A DNA stretch of 6,326 nt, from NCBI GenBank assembly GCA_937890845.1, contig CALADR010000105.1:1-6326 (forward strand). The letters run 5' to 3'. Under the pieces are notes generated by a model. The model was not told where the DNA came from. It ran no database searches and was given only the letters and a program-made list of their open reading frames with translations. The DNA is from an uncultured Bacteroidales bacterium (lineage in GTDB: Bacteria; Bacteroidota; Bacteroidia; Bacteroidales; UBA932). Within the stretch, counting starts at the first letter, position 1, and every line of letters starts with the position of its first letter. The position numbers and the translations under genes were made by a program. This document shows, piece by piece, positions 1 to 6,186 of the stretch.

Positions 1-392
1 GCCCTTGTCGTATAAGCCGGCAGTCTTTCTCCACCACCGCCATGCCACTCTATATATAGTTTGTAAAGCATGCCGTGCGACAGGAACATGTCATCCAGAA
101 CGATTTCCCAGTTTCCATTCCCTACAGGATGCAATGCATAAGCCTCTGTCTTTTTCCAGTTATTGAATTCCCCTGTAAGATAAATCTTCATAGCATCAGG
201 AGCCCATTCCCTGAAAACCCAAGTACCGTCAGACTGGCGGTGAAGCCCATAATACAAATGATTGTTGACACCTTTTGACAAAGACCCTTCATGTCCGGAC
301 GAAATCCGTTCAATTTCATTGGAAATACGTCTATGACGGGCATCTATCGCTTCTGAAAACGGTTTCAGCCAAGGATCGTTGTCATAAATCAT
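1..392 (-). CDS. glgB: 1,4-alpha-glucan branching enzyme, GH13_8-like (N-terminal part, cut by window edge)
   Basis: Glycogen branching enzyme: cuts an alpha-1,4 glucan chain and rejoins the piece through an alpha-1,6 bond, in the cytoplasm. Only 130 codons are visible; the GH13 catalytic barrel lies beyond the left edge. The visible part begins with a DPWLKPF motif (residues 6-12), a helical segment, then a CBM48-type beta domain with YYGLHR (47-52), FREWAPDA (60-67), IYLTGEFNNW (70-79) and GNWEIVL (93-99), ending in GERLPAYTTR (121-130). The N-terminal helix plus the REWAP and GxFNNW motifs resemble the eukaryotic-type branching enzymes (GBE1, GH13 subfamily 8) found in Bacteroidales, rather than the longer E. 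coli GlgB type. I chose the start at 392 because AAGGTG lies 8 nt upstream and the protein then begins close to the DPWL motif. An ATG at 416 would add 8 residues. The gene follows xseB by 61 nt (37 nt from the alternative start) and is probably co-transcribed with it. Confidence 0.87.
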   Translation of the reverse strand, partial: MIYDNDPWLKPFSEAIDARHRRISNEIERISSGHEGSLSKGVNNHLYYGLHRQSDGTWVFREWAPDAMKIYLTGEFNNWKKTEAYALHPVGNGNWEIVLDDMFLSHGMLYKLYIEWHGGGGERLPAYTTR

Positions 393-453
393 TCTATTTT
401 CACCTTCTCTTTCCATGATTATCAATTATGCGATTATTCAGGCAAGGCTCTCA

Positions 454-654
454 TCAAAAATTTCCCGATTCTTCCAAAGTATCCAGTTTCTCATGCGCAG
501 TCCTCAAATACTCCCGGCATTTTTTCACCAGAACACTCGCCTCTTCGATATATTTTCCTATGTCTTCTATACCTGTAGCCGGATCTTCCACCTTTTTCAC
601 CAGATTCTCAAGTTCAGCCACAGATGCTGCGTAATCAAATTTTTCTTTTTCCAT
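454..654 (-). CDS. xseB: Exodeoxyribonuclease VII small subunit
   Basis: Small subunit of exonuclease VII, which degrades single-stranded DNA to oligonucleotides; several XseB copies coat the helical C-terminal region of one XseA. The protein is 66 residues from the ATG at 654, a normal size for XseB. It shows the family pattern: FDYAASVAELENLVKKVEDP near the N-terminus, then a helix with YIEEASVLVKKCREYL, then a short acidic tail (KLDTLEES). Two other in-frame ATGs lie upstream at 663 and 678 and overlap the end of xseA. I prefer 654 because its ATGGAAAAAG context matches that of the xseA start and the homologous segment begins just after it, but 663 (ATGAATAA overlap with the xseA stop) is equally possible. 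No Shine-Dalgarno sequence is seen. Translational coupling to xseA is likely, which would help balance the subunits. Confidence 0.88.
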   Translation of the reverse strand: MEKEKFDYAASVAELENLVKKVEDPATGIEDIGKYIEEASVLVKKCREYLRTAHEKLDTLEESGNF

Positions 655-655
655 A

Positions 656-1840
656 TTATTCATCTGATACAATCTCATCTACCGTACACAAGACTTTCCC
701 GTCATTCATGAGAACCGATATGCTATCCCCTTTGCAGACTGACGCCGCACCTTTCAGCACCACACCTTTTCTGTCAACAGCAAGCACATAACCCTTCTTC
801 AGTACCTCTCTCGGATCAGAAGCCATAAAACGAGCCTCCAAAACGGAAAGAAAATTCTCCATTGCAGACAGTTTGACCCTAAAAGCCGCATTTATTCTAA
901 CAAGGGACGAAGCCAACACATTCTCGGAACGGTAAAGCTTTGCTGACAATCCAGACTTAAGCCTGGAAGCACAGTATGCAATTCTGGAATCTTCAGACAT
1001 ATACATTCCAACTAATTCATCAGCCAATGCAGTAGGCGTCTTCAATGACATATAGGCCACCATATCACATACATGATAGTCCTGATCATGTCCTATTGCT
1101 GAATATACAGGCAGCGGAAACCGTGCTATATGCGCCGAAAGACTGTAATCATCAAAGCAGGCCAAATCAAGCTTTCCACCGCCACCCCTTAGAATGGCCA
1201 CCAGATCATAAGAGATTCCAGAGGCTGCCACGGCATCCAAAGCCGAAACGACGGAAGCAGGACTTTCCGCCCCTTGCATCAATGCCGGAAACAGATCTGT
1301 GCGAAATACAAATCCATACTCATTTTCATGCAGGTGCTTCATAAAGTCCCTGTATCCAGCCGCATCCTGGGCTGATATGACAGCTATCCTGTATGGCAAT
1401 AAAGGAACAGCCAACTCCTGCTGAAGCCCCATAAGGCCCTCATGTTTCAGCCTTTCTATAGTCTGAAGTTTCTGTCTTTCATTTTCTCCCAAAGAGAATT
1501 CAGGATCAATATCATTGACTGCCAAAGTCAATCCGTAAAGCTGACTGAAACTTAACTGAACTTGAATCAGGACATACATTCCTTCCTTAAGAGGAGACCC
1601 TGTCACTGATTCAAAAAAAGGAGCAATGAAGCGGTACCTTGAACTCCATATTACCGCCTGGGCCTTTGCGACAAGCCCGTTTTCCCCACTTTGGGAAAGT
1701 TCCAGATAACAATGCCCACCGACACGGGCCTTGATGGCACTGATTTCTGCACGAAGCCAGATCTTGGACGGGAAAAGGCGTTCAATCCCCGCCTTCAGTT
1801 GAGACTGAAGATCATAGAGGTCATAAACATCTTTTTCCAT
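656..1840 (-). CDS. xseA: Exodeoxyribonuclease VII large subunit
   Basis: Catalytic subunit of exonuclease VII, a metal-independent single-strand DNA exonuclease with a role in repair and recombination. At 394 residues it is shorter than E. coli XseA (about 456) but contains the main parts. An N-terminal OB-fold DNA-binding domain spans roughly residues 3-112 (IWLRAEISAIK at 27-37, GHCYLEL at 42-48). The catalytic core contains ISAQDAAGYRDF (155-166), LRGGGGKLDLACFDD (217-231, the family's RGGG motif) and SAIGHDQDYHVCDMVA (247-262), followed by KTPTALADEL (267-276). Helices that bind XseB follow (about 280-340), then the family's C-terminal DPREVLKKGYVL (342-353) and a small beta tail. The ATG at 1840 is 24 nt downstream of a TAnnTTTG box on the same strand. 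The gene leads a run with xseB and glgB. Confidence 0.95.
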   Translation of the reverse strand: MEKDVYDLYDLQSQLKAGIERLFPSKIWLRAEISAIKARVGGHCYLELSQSGENGLVAKAQAVIWSSRYRFIAPFFESVTGSPLKEGMYVLIQVQLSFSQLYGLTLAVNDIDPEFSLGENERQKLQTIERLKHEGLMGLQQELAVPLLPYRIAVISAQDAAGYRDFMKHLHENEYGFVFRTDLFPALMQGAESPASVVSALDAVAASGISYDLVAILRGGGGKLDLACFDDYSLSAHIARFPLPVYSAIGHDQDYHVCDMVAYMSLKTPTALADELVGMYMSEDSRIAYCASRLKSGLSAKLYRSENVLASSLVRINAAFRVKLSAMENFLSVLEARFMASDPREVLKKGYVLAVDRKGVVLKGAASVCKGDSISVLMNDGKVLCTVDEIVSDE

Positions 1841-1863
1841 ACAAATTAGTTATTCAATCAATA

Positions 1864-1871
1864 CAAATTTA
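1864..1871 (-). promoter_or_regulatory. Probable -7 box for xseA-xseB-glgB
   Basis: Read on the minus strand these bases are TAAATTTG, an exact match to the Bacteroidetes -7 consensus TAnnTTTG. It would start transcription near 1857, leaving a leader of about 17 nt before the xseA ATG at 1840. I see no clear TTTG -33 element at the usual spacing, so the call rests on the -7 match and the position. Confidence 0.55.
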
Positions 1872-1986
1872 ATAAAAATCCTTTTTACGCATACTTATTT
1901 CATATATTTTTAGCATAAAAGACGAGGATACTCCACAATCTCTCAAAAACACCTCCGCCAATATAGACGTTTCTCCAAAAAATTAA

Positions 1987-1994
1987 TATATTTG
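1987..1994 (+). promoter_or_regulatory. Probable -7 box for engB-prs-orf-der
   Basis: TATATTTG matches the Bacteroidetes -7 consensus TAnnTTTG exactly and is part of an 11-nt string (TATATTTGCAA) that recurs in the rlmH promoter at 6211. Transcription would begin near 2001, giving a leader of about 20 nt to the engB ATG at 2020. No convincing TTTG is present about 20 nt upstream; the nearest T-rich word is TTTC at 1970-1973, which is too close. Confidence 0.6.
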
Positions 1995-2019
1995 CAAACT
2001 TAATAAGTCAATATACGAC

Positions 2020-2634
2020 ATGAAGATTTCCGAAGCATTATTTGCAGGCAGCAGTACCAGAATTTCCGAAAAACCGAAACAGAAGTTCCCGGAATTCGCT
2101 TTCATTGGCAGATCCAATGTCGGAAAGTCATCACTTATCAACATGCTGTGCAACAACAAGAAGCTGGCTATGACTTCAGGCATTCCAGGAAAGACACGCC
2201 TTGTCAACCATTTTCTTATCAACAAGCAGTGGTATCTGGTGGATTTACCTGGATACGGTTATGCAAAAATGTCAAAATCCGGCTTGCAGAAACTGCAGCA
2301 GGTAATAAACAATTTCATAGACCTGTCTCCAGAACTTGTAATGTTATTCGTCCTTATTGACTCACGTCACGACATTGGAAAAACAGATATGGATTTCCTT
2401 CTTAAACTTGGAGAAAAGGGAATTCCGTTCTCGATAATTTTTACAAAAGGAGACAAGCTCGGTCCCGTAGCCAGGGAAAAACAGATTGAATCCAACAAAA
2501 AGGCAATACTGGAATATTGGGAAGAGCTTCCTCCAGTATTTGTCAGTTCATCTGAAACAGGACTCGGCAAAGATGAAATTCTGAATTACATTGAGTCAAT
2601 ATACGACACATTGGACAAAGGAACACAACAATAA
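2020..2634 (+). CDS. engB: Ribosome biogenesis GTPase YihA/YsxC (EngB family)
   Basis: TRAFAC-class GTPase that binds the large ribosomal subunit and is needed for its late assembly; usually essential. The 204 residues match the family length. Motifs are complete: G1 GRSNVGKSS (30-38), G2 region TSGIPGKTR (52-60) with the family's conserved PGKTR, G3 DLPGYGYA (75-82), G4 TKGDK (142-146) and a G5 serine-rich segment VFVSSSETGLG (173-183). The start at 2020 is supported by the short leader from the TATATTTG box and by the normal N-terminus; there is no Shine-Dalgarno sequence, as is common in this phylum. prs follows after 12 nt, so the two are almost certainly one transcript. A 15-nt sequence overlapping its start (2006-2020) is repeated exactly near its end (2594-2608). 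Confidence 0.95.
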   Translation: MKISEALFAGSSTRISEKPKQKFPEFAFIGRSNVGKSSLINMLCNNKKLAMTSGIPGKTRLVNHFLINKQWYLVDLPGYGYAKMSKSGLQKLQQVINNFIDLSPELVMLFVLIDSRHDIGKTDMDFLLKLGEKGIPFSIIFTKGDKLGPVAREKQIESNKKAILEYWEELPPVFVSSSETGLGKDEILNYIESIYDTLDKGTQQ

Positions 2635-2646
2635 AACCTCATTACG

Positions 2647-3597
2647 ATGCACAACGAACATAAAATGAAAATTTTCACTTGCAGGAGTTCAAAACCCCTT
2701 GCGGAAAAGATTGCCAAAACACTAGGCACAGAACTCGGCAAATCGGAAGTACTGGTCTTCAGCGACGGTGAATTCCAGCCTTCATTCAATGAAAGCGTCA
2801 GAGGCGCTACCGTTTTCATAGTTCAGTCAACATTCCCTCCTGTAGAGAATCTGTTCGAACTGCTTCTTATGATTGATGCAGCCAAAAGAGCCTCAGCCCA
2901 CACTGTAATAGCAGTCATGCCATACTTCGGCTGGGCAAGACAGGACAGGAAAGACAAGCCAAGGGTTTCAATCGGTGCAAAGCTTGTAGCCAATATTCTC
3001 CATGCAGCAGGTTGTGACCGCGTAATGACTTGTGACCTTCATGCGGACCAGATTCAGGGATTCTTTGACTTCCCTGTTGACCATTTGTATGCCAGCACTA
3101 TTTTCCTCCCTTATCTCAGGGATCTTAATATAGAGAATCTCGCGATTGCAGCTCCTGACATGGGCGGAGCAAAAAGAGCCAATGCCTATGCCAGATACCT
3201 TCAGTGCCCTGTGATCATCTGCCACAAATCACGTGAAAGAGCCAATGTTGTAGGATCAATCACAGCCATAGGCGACGTTGCAGGTAAGAATGTAGTGATA
3301 GTGGATGATATGATCGACACTGCAGGCACTCTGACCAAGGCTGCAAACGTATTGAAAGAAATGGGAGCGAAAAGCGTAAGGGCATGTGCCACACATGCTG
3401 TCTTCTCAGGAAGCGCATACGAAAGGATAGCGGAGTCCGCTCTTGAAGAAGTGATTGTATCGGATACCATTCCTCTTTCTTCAGACCCGGAAAAAGACAA
3501 GAAAAAGATTCCCGTCCTTTCCGTAGCGGAAACTTTTGCCAATACAATTGAGAAAGTCTATAATTACGAACCTATATCAGACACTTTCCTCATTTGA
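2647..3597 (+). CDS. prs: Ribose-phosphate pyrophosphokinase (PRPP synthetase)
   Basis: Makes 5-phosphoribosyl 1-pyrophosphate from ribose 5-phosphate and ATP, feeding purine, pyrimidine, NAD, histidine and tryptophan synthesis. The 316 residues match class I Prs length. Visible signatures: the flexible N-terminal segment with FSDGEFQPSFNESVRG (38-53), ATP-contacting GWARQDRKDKPR (95-106), the cation-binding DLHADQIQGFFDFPVDHLYA (130-149), DMGGAKRANAYA (171-182) and the PRPP-binding loop VVIVDDMIDTAGTLT (216-230). The C-terminus ISDTFLI resembles the usual S-x-x-F tail. The ATG at 2647 gives MHNEHKMKIF; an in-frame ATG at 2665 (M7) begins right at the first beta strand and is a real alternative. 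It lies 12 nt after engB and 25 nt before the small membrane protein gene. Confidence 0.96.
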   Translation: MHNEHKMKIFTCRSSKPLAEKIAKTLGTELGKSEVLVFSDGEFQPSFNESVRGATVFIVQSTFPPVENLFELLLMIDAAKRASAHTVIAVMPYFGWARQDRKDKPRVSIGAKLVANILHAAGCDRVMTCDLHADQIQGFFDFPVDHLYASTIFLPYLRDLNIENLAIAAPDMGGAKRANAYARYLQCPVIICHKSRERANVVGSITAIGDVAGKNVVIVDDMIDTAGTLTKAANVLKEMGAKSVRACATHAVFSGSAYERIAESALEEVIVSDTIPLSSDPEKDKKKIPVLSVAETFANTIEKVYNYEPISDTFLI

Positions 3598-3622
3598 TAA
3601 TTATCGAATTACAGAATAGAAT

Positions 3623-3877
3623 ATGAAGATTTTCATCGCAGCGCTACTCCTTGTCGGACTAAGTATAATCGGATTATGTTTCAACATAATATTCCGTAAA
3701 AACGGCCGTTTCCCTGAAACTGAAATAAGCAGGAACAAGGAAATGAGAAAACTTGGAATCAAATGCGCGAAAGATGACGAGATGAAAATGTGGGGAAGGA
3801 AAAAGGGCAAAAAGGCAACAGAGTGCAGTGATTTGGGCTGCTCTGACTGCGCCGGATGCGACATTATGTCCAAGTAA
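3623..3877 (+). CDS. Small single-pass membrane protein with C-terminal Cys cluster, function unknown
   Basis: An 84-residue protein I cannot name. Residues 3-24 form one strongly hydrophobic helix directly followed by a basic stop (RKNGR, 25-29), so it is probably an N-terminal membrane anchor with the rest in the cytoplasm. The middle is polar and basic (RNKEMRKLGIKCAKDDE, 37-53, then WGRKKGKK), and the tail has cysteines at 68, 73, 76 and 79 (CX4CX2CX2C), with further cysteines at 19 and 48. This arrangement suggests metal or iron-sulfur binding. From memory, the layout (helix, short KxGxF segment, Cys-containing tail) resembles short 'membrane or secreted' proteins of Bacteroidota, and loosely NqrM (DUF539); this is inference only. 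The gene sits 25 nt after prs and 115 nt before der, same strand. Its hydrophobic start and coherent composition argue that it is real. Confidence 0.72.
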   Translation: MKIFIAALLLVGLSIIGLCFNIIFRKNGRFPETEISRNKEMRKLGIKCAKDDEMKMWGRKKGKKATECSDLGCSDCAGCDIMSK

Positions 3878-3920
3878 CCCGGGAAAGGGGGAACGCAACA
3901 GAAGAATGTGCGGTGTGAAA

Positions 3921-3980
3921 AAGTTTCGCAAGTATGGCACAAATCTTCGAGTATTAACAACTTAATTGCTTGCGAAACTT
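3921..3980. repeat. Perfect 12-bp inverted repeat upstream of der
   Basis: AAGTTTCGCAAG at 3921-3932 is matched exactly by its reverse complement CTTGCGAAACTT at 3969-3980, separated by 36 nt. A G-T wobble and an A-T pair could add two more inner pairs. The right arm ends 12 nt before the der ATG. In RNA this would be a hairpin in the leader or intercistronic region of der; in DNA it could be a pair of protein-binding half sites. It is not a typical intrinsic terminator: on the plus strand the right arm is followed by A-rich sequence, and the loop is long. Confidence 0.7.
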
Positions 3981-3992
3981 AAGTAAAAACAA

Positions 3993-5300
3993 ATGAGTCT
4001 TGTAGCTATAGTAGGACGCCCTAATGTAGGGAAATCAACGCTTTTCAACCGTCTGGTAGGAATGCGCCAGGCCATTGTCGATGAGACAGCAGGCGTTACA
4101 AGAGACCGCCACTACGGAAGATGCGAATGGTGTGGACGAGAGTTTTCTGTAGTTGACACTGGAGGTTATACATCCAACTCTGATGATATTTTTGAGGAAG
4201 CTATCAGAAGGCAGGTCGTAATAGCCGTAGAAGAAGCAGATCTTATACTTTTCATGGTAGAGGCTTCGACCGGCATTACTGACTATGACGAAGAGATAGC
4301 CGACCTGCTCAGAAGAAGCGGAAAACCAGTCGTCGTTGCAGTAAATAAGGTAGATACCGGAGAAAAGGTTTATGACACTTTCCAGTTCTACTCTCTGGGA
4401 TTGGGCGAAATCTGGAGCATATCAGCAGCGAACGGAGGCGGTACAGGAGACCTTCTTGACCACCTTATCAAAGAACTTCCTGAAGAACAGGAATCTGCTG
4501 AAGACCATCCGGAACTGCCACACATCGCAATAGTAGGAAAACCTAATGTCGGCAAGTCATCACTTGCCAATGCCCTGCTCGGTGAGGAAAGGAATATCGT
4601 AACCCCTCTTGCCGGAACCACACGCGACTCTGTCAGCACCCATTATAAAAAATTCGGACACGAATTCATGCTTATAGATACGGCAGGAATGAGAAAGAAG
4701 TCCAAGGTGCATGAAGATTTGGAATTCTATTCAGTTATGCGATCAATCAGAGCAATAGAACACTCTGATGTATGCATATTGATGATTGACGCACAATACG
4801 GTCTTGAGGCTCAGGATATGAATATATTCAACCTCATACACAGGAACAAGAAAGGCTGTGTTCTCGTTGTAAACAAATGGGATGCTGTAGAAAAAGACAG
4901 CAACACAATGAAAAACTACACCGAGACATTGAAAAGCAGGCTTGCTCCATTCAATGACCTGCCTATTATTTTCACTTCGGTTATAAACAAGCAGAGAATA
5001 ATGGATGTGCTGAACGCGGCAAAGCTGGTATATGACAACTATTCCAGACGCATACCTACTTCGGCATTGAATGATGCTATGCTGCCTGAGATAGAGAACT
5101 ATCCGCCACCTGCGTGGAAAGGAAAATACATAAAGATAAAATATGTAACACAACTTCCTACCAGATCTCCATCATTTGCATTCTTCTGCAATCTTCCACA
5201 GTACATCAAGGATCCATATAAAAGATTTCTTGAGAACCGCTTGAGGGAGAAGTTCGATTTTACAGGATGTCCTGTACAGATTTTTGTCAGACAGAAATAA
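3993..5300 (+). CDS. der: Ribosome biogenesis GTPase Der (EngA), double GTPase domain
   Basis: Essential GTPase with two tandem G domains and a C-terminal KH-like domain, acting in assembly of the 50S subunit. The 435 residues match the family. First G domain: GRPNVGKST (8-16), GVTRDRHYG (34-42), DTGGY (55-59), NKVD (118-121), SISAANGGG (142-150). Second G domain: GKPNVGKSS (182-190), AGTTRDSV (207-214), DTAGMRKKSKV (229-239), NKWDAVEKD (294-302), and a G5 region reading FTSVINKQRI (327-336). The KH-like domain runs from about 350 to the end, with PPPAWKGKYIKIKYVTQ and the final CPVQIFVR segment. The start has an A-rich leader (AAGTAAAAACAA) without a Shine-Dalgarno sequence. It is the last gene of the plus-strand unit; no convincing -7 box is seen in the 115 nt before it, so it probably depends on upstream transcription or a promoter I do not recognise. 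Confidence 0.96.
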   Translation: MSLVAIVGRPNVGKSTLFNRLVGMRQAIVDETAGVTRDRHYGRCEWCGREFSVVDTGGYTSNSDDIFEEAIRRQVVIAVEEADLILFMVEASTGITDYDEEIADLLRRSGKPVVVAVNKVDTGEKVYDTFQFYSLGLGEIWSISAANGGGTGDLLDHLIKELPEEQESAEDHPELPHIAIVGKPNVGKSSLANALLGEERNIVTPLAGTTRDSVSTHYKKFGHEFMLIDTAGMRKKSKVHEDLEFYSVMRSIRAIEHSDVCILMIDAQYGLEAQDMNIFNLIHRNKKGCVLVVNKWDAVEKDSNTMKNYTETLKSRLAPFNDLPIIFTSVINKQRIMDVLNAAKLVYDNYSRRIPTSALNDAMLPEIENYPPPAWKGKYIKIKYVTQLPTRSPSFAFFCNLPQYIKDPYKRFLENRLREKFDFTGCPVQIFVRQK

Positions 5301-5402
5301 CATTCTGATTAAGTAAAGTGAAAATAATAACCTGCTTCAGATTTGAATAAGATTTCTGATTATAGAGTGAGACGCTGTTTGAAAATTTATTATAATGAAA
5401 TT

Positions 5403-5435
5403 TAAACTGCTTCTGATTTCCAAAAATGCAGTTTA
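5403..5435 (+). repeat. 8-bp stem-loop in the der 3' region
   Basis: TAAACTGC (5403-5410) pairs exactly with GCAGTTTA (5428-5435) around a 17-nt loop. No U-run follows, so it is not a terminator. It would be a structured element in the long transcript tail of der or in a separate small RNA. Confidence 0.4.
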
Positions 5436-5530
5436 GTGATGCTGAACGACAGATAAGGAAGTCAATATAGTACAGAAAGATACTCATATGATGACGCATG
5501 CTATTTTTAAAGCTTACCAAATACCTTATG

Positions 5531-5566
5531 AAGAGACCGCACCCAGTTTGGGAGCGGTCTCTTTGT
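5531..5566 (+). terminator. Strong intrinsic terminator, plus strand
   Basis: AAGAGACCGC (5531-5540) pairs exactly with GCGGTCTCTT (5554-5563). After one A-A mismatch the stem continues with CCC/GGG (5542-5544 with 5550-5552) around the loop AGTTT. The 3' side runs into TTTGTTATAT. It is the first clear terminator after the engB-prs-orf-der unit, 230 nt beyond the der stop. The opposite strand lacks a T-run after the stem, so it works mainly for plus-strand transcription. Confidence 0.85.
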
Positions 5567-5608
5567 TATATAACTGATACTGTATAAGGATTCTTCTTAA
5601 TTGGATAT

Positions 5609-5647
5609 AAAAAAGGAAAGGCTGAGTTTCACAACTCAACCTCTTTC
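5609..5647 (-). terminator. Intrinsic terminator, minus strand, for the DUF4783-like gene
   Basis: Read on the minus strand, TGAGTT and AACTCA (5633-5638 with 5623-5628) form a 6-bp stem around a 4-nt loop. After one mismatch the stem continues with AGG/CCT and, with a bulge, the GAA side. A run of six T (plus-strand A at 5609-5614) follows. It lies about 95 nt past the stop codon of the gene at 5742 and faces the der terminator, giving the convergent pair separate ends. Confidence 0.75.
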
Positions 5648-5680
5648 ACTATAACCCTATTATTAACAACTAAACTAACC

Positions 5681-5697
5681 TGCTATTTGTAATAGCA
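5681..5697. repeat. Tight 7-bp hairpin in the 3' region of the DUF4783-like gene
   Basis: TGCTATT (5681-5687) and AATAGCA (5691-5697) are exact reverse complements around a 3-nt loop. It lies between the stop codon at 5742 and the minus-strand terminator. There is no T-run after it on either strand, so it is not itself a good terminator; it may stabilise the transcript end. Confidence 0.45.
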
Positions 5698-5741
5698 ACT
5701 AATGTGCCAAATACTAAAATATTGTTAATTTTTTATAAAAT

Positions 5742-6146
5742 TTATTCAATCCTTTCGATTTTTATCTGCTGTATCTTATATGAAGTATCCTTGTAGCTTA
5801 CAAAAATCGTGACGACAAACGCTTCTCCTCCTGCACTTAAAGAGCCGAGTGCATATTTCATATTAGCACGGCCGGCCTTGTGGGTGATGACAAAATCACG
5901 TGGTGTATATGAACTGAAAAAAGTTTTTAAAATCTGGCGAGCCTGATTCTTGCTGGAATCATTTGAAACAGAAAAGATGGAAATCTCCAGATTGTCAGCA
6001 AACCATGCAGAAAGTTTTTCCGCATTACCTTCTTTCATATATTTTGATATAGGTACAAAAACATCAAAGCCGGCGTTCTGAGTAGAATTACCGACTCCTG
6101 ATATAAGAGGCAGGATAACTGCTGCTATATTAAGGATGAGATGCAT
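5742..6146 (-). CDS. DUF4783-like (NTF2-fold-like) exported protein, function unknown
   Basis: A 134-residue protein resembling the DUF4783 family of Bacteroidota, whose role is not known. It begins with a hydrophobic stretch (LILNIAAVILPLISGV, 3-18) followed by small and polar residues (NSTQNA), consistent with a signal peptide cut near 20-25, so export is likely. The mature part fits an NTF2-like alpha+beta fold: an amphipathic helix (VFVPISKYMKEGNAEKLSAWF, about 29-49), a strand (LEISIFS, 53-59), QARQILKTFFSSY (68-80), then the recognisable DFVITHKAG (84-92), KYALGSL (97-103) with strands AFVVTIFVSYKD and YKIQQIKIER near the end. No catalytic residues can be named. From memory these genes often sit beside rlmH in Bacteroidales; here the two are divergent. 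The start at 6146 leaves a 117-nt shared upstream region. Transcription ends at the terminator near 5609-5647. Confidence 0.8.
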   Translation of the reverse strand: MHLILNIAAVILPLISGVGNSTQNAGFDVFVPISKYMKEGNAEKLSAWFADNLEISIFSVSNDSSKNQARQILKTFFSSYTPRDFVITHKAGRANMKYALGSLSAGGEAFVVTIFVSYKDTSYKIQQIKIERIE

Positions 6147-6165
6147 CAGATTTTATATTCACCCG

Positions 6166-6175
6166 GATTTAAATC
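6166..6175. repeat. 10-bp palindrome between divergent genes
   Basis: GATTTAAATC is a perfect palindrome lying 20 nt upstream of the DUF4783-like start and just upstream of the rlmH promoter. On the minus strand its TAAAT part could overlap a weak -7 element (TAAATCCG, with TTTG 19 nt upstream). It could be an operator, but AT-rich palindromes of this length arise by chance. Confidence 0.25.
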
Positions 6176-6186
6176 GGTGTGAGATT

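Larger units (their letters stand above)
5301..5741. other. Gene-free convergent intergenic region
   Basis: This 441-nt stretch between der (plus) and the DUF4783-like gene (minus) has no credible coding region: apparent reading frames are short or of random composition. It contains a stem-loop at 5403-5435, an imperfect direct repeat (CTGCTTCAGATTT at 5332-5344, CTGCTTCTGATTT at 5407-5419), a plus-strand terminator at 5531-5566, a minus-strand terminator at 5609-5647 and a tight hairpin at 5681-5697. The stretch of about 230 nt between der and its first recognisable terminator is the part not explained. Confidence 0.75.

Noticed and set aside
1869..1946. A 25-codon minus-strand frame starting with TTG, preceded by GGAGGTG, in the xseA leader region
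   Set aside because: It lies upstream of the predicted xseA promoter, no promoter is visible ahead of it, the start is TTG, and GGAGG sequences are rarely used for initiation in this phylum. Probably coincidence.
3601..3960. Long minus-strand frames opposite the small Cys-rich gene
   Set aside because: They run antisense to a plausible membrane protein gene in a co-directional operon and their composition is that of a reverse-strand shadow.
3921..3980. Inverted repeat read as a minus-strand terminator (stem followed by TTTTTC)
   Set aside because: No minus-strand gene lies upstream of it, and the 36-nt loop is too long for a typical intrinsic terminator.
2102..4564. Similar DNA around the P-loops of engB and der (AATGTCGG.AAGTCATCACTT)
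   Set aside because: Explained by the shared NVGKSSL motif of related GTPases, not by a DNA repeat.
5386..5396. TATAAT-like -10 box in the der 3' region
   Set aside because: The main sigma factor of Bacteroidota does not use the E. coli -10 form, and there is no matching -33 element and TAnnTTTG pair.
5395..5471. Two tiny plus-strand frames after der (MKFKLLLISKNAV and MQFSDAERQIRKSI)
   Set aside because: Thirteen and fourteen codons, overlapping each other and a stem-loop, with no ribosome site or promoter.
5287..5520. 77-codon minus-strand frame in the der 3' region
   Set aside because: Random-looking composition, no recognisable family, and it overlaps the end of der; the AT-rich sequence explains the open frame.
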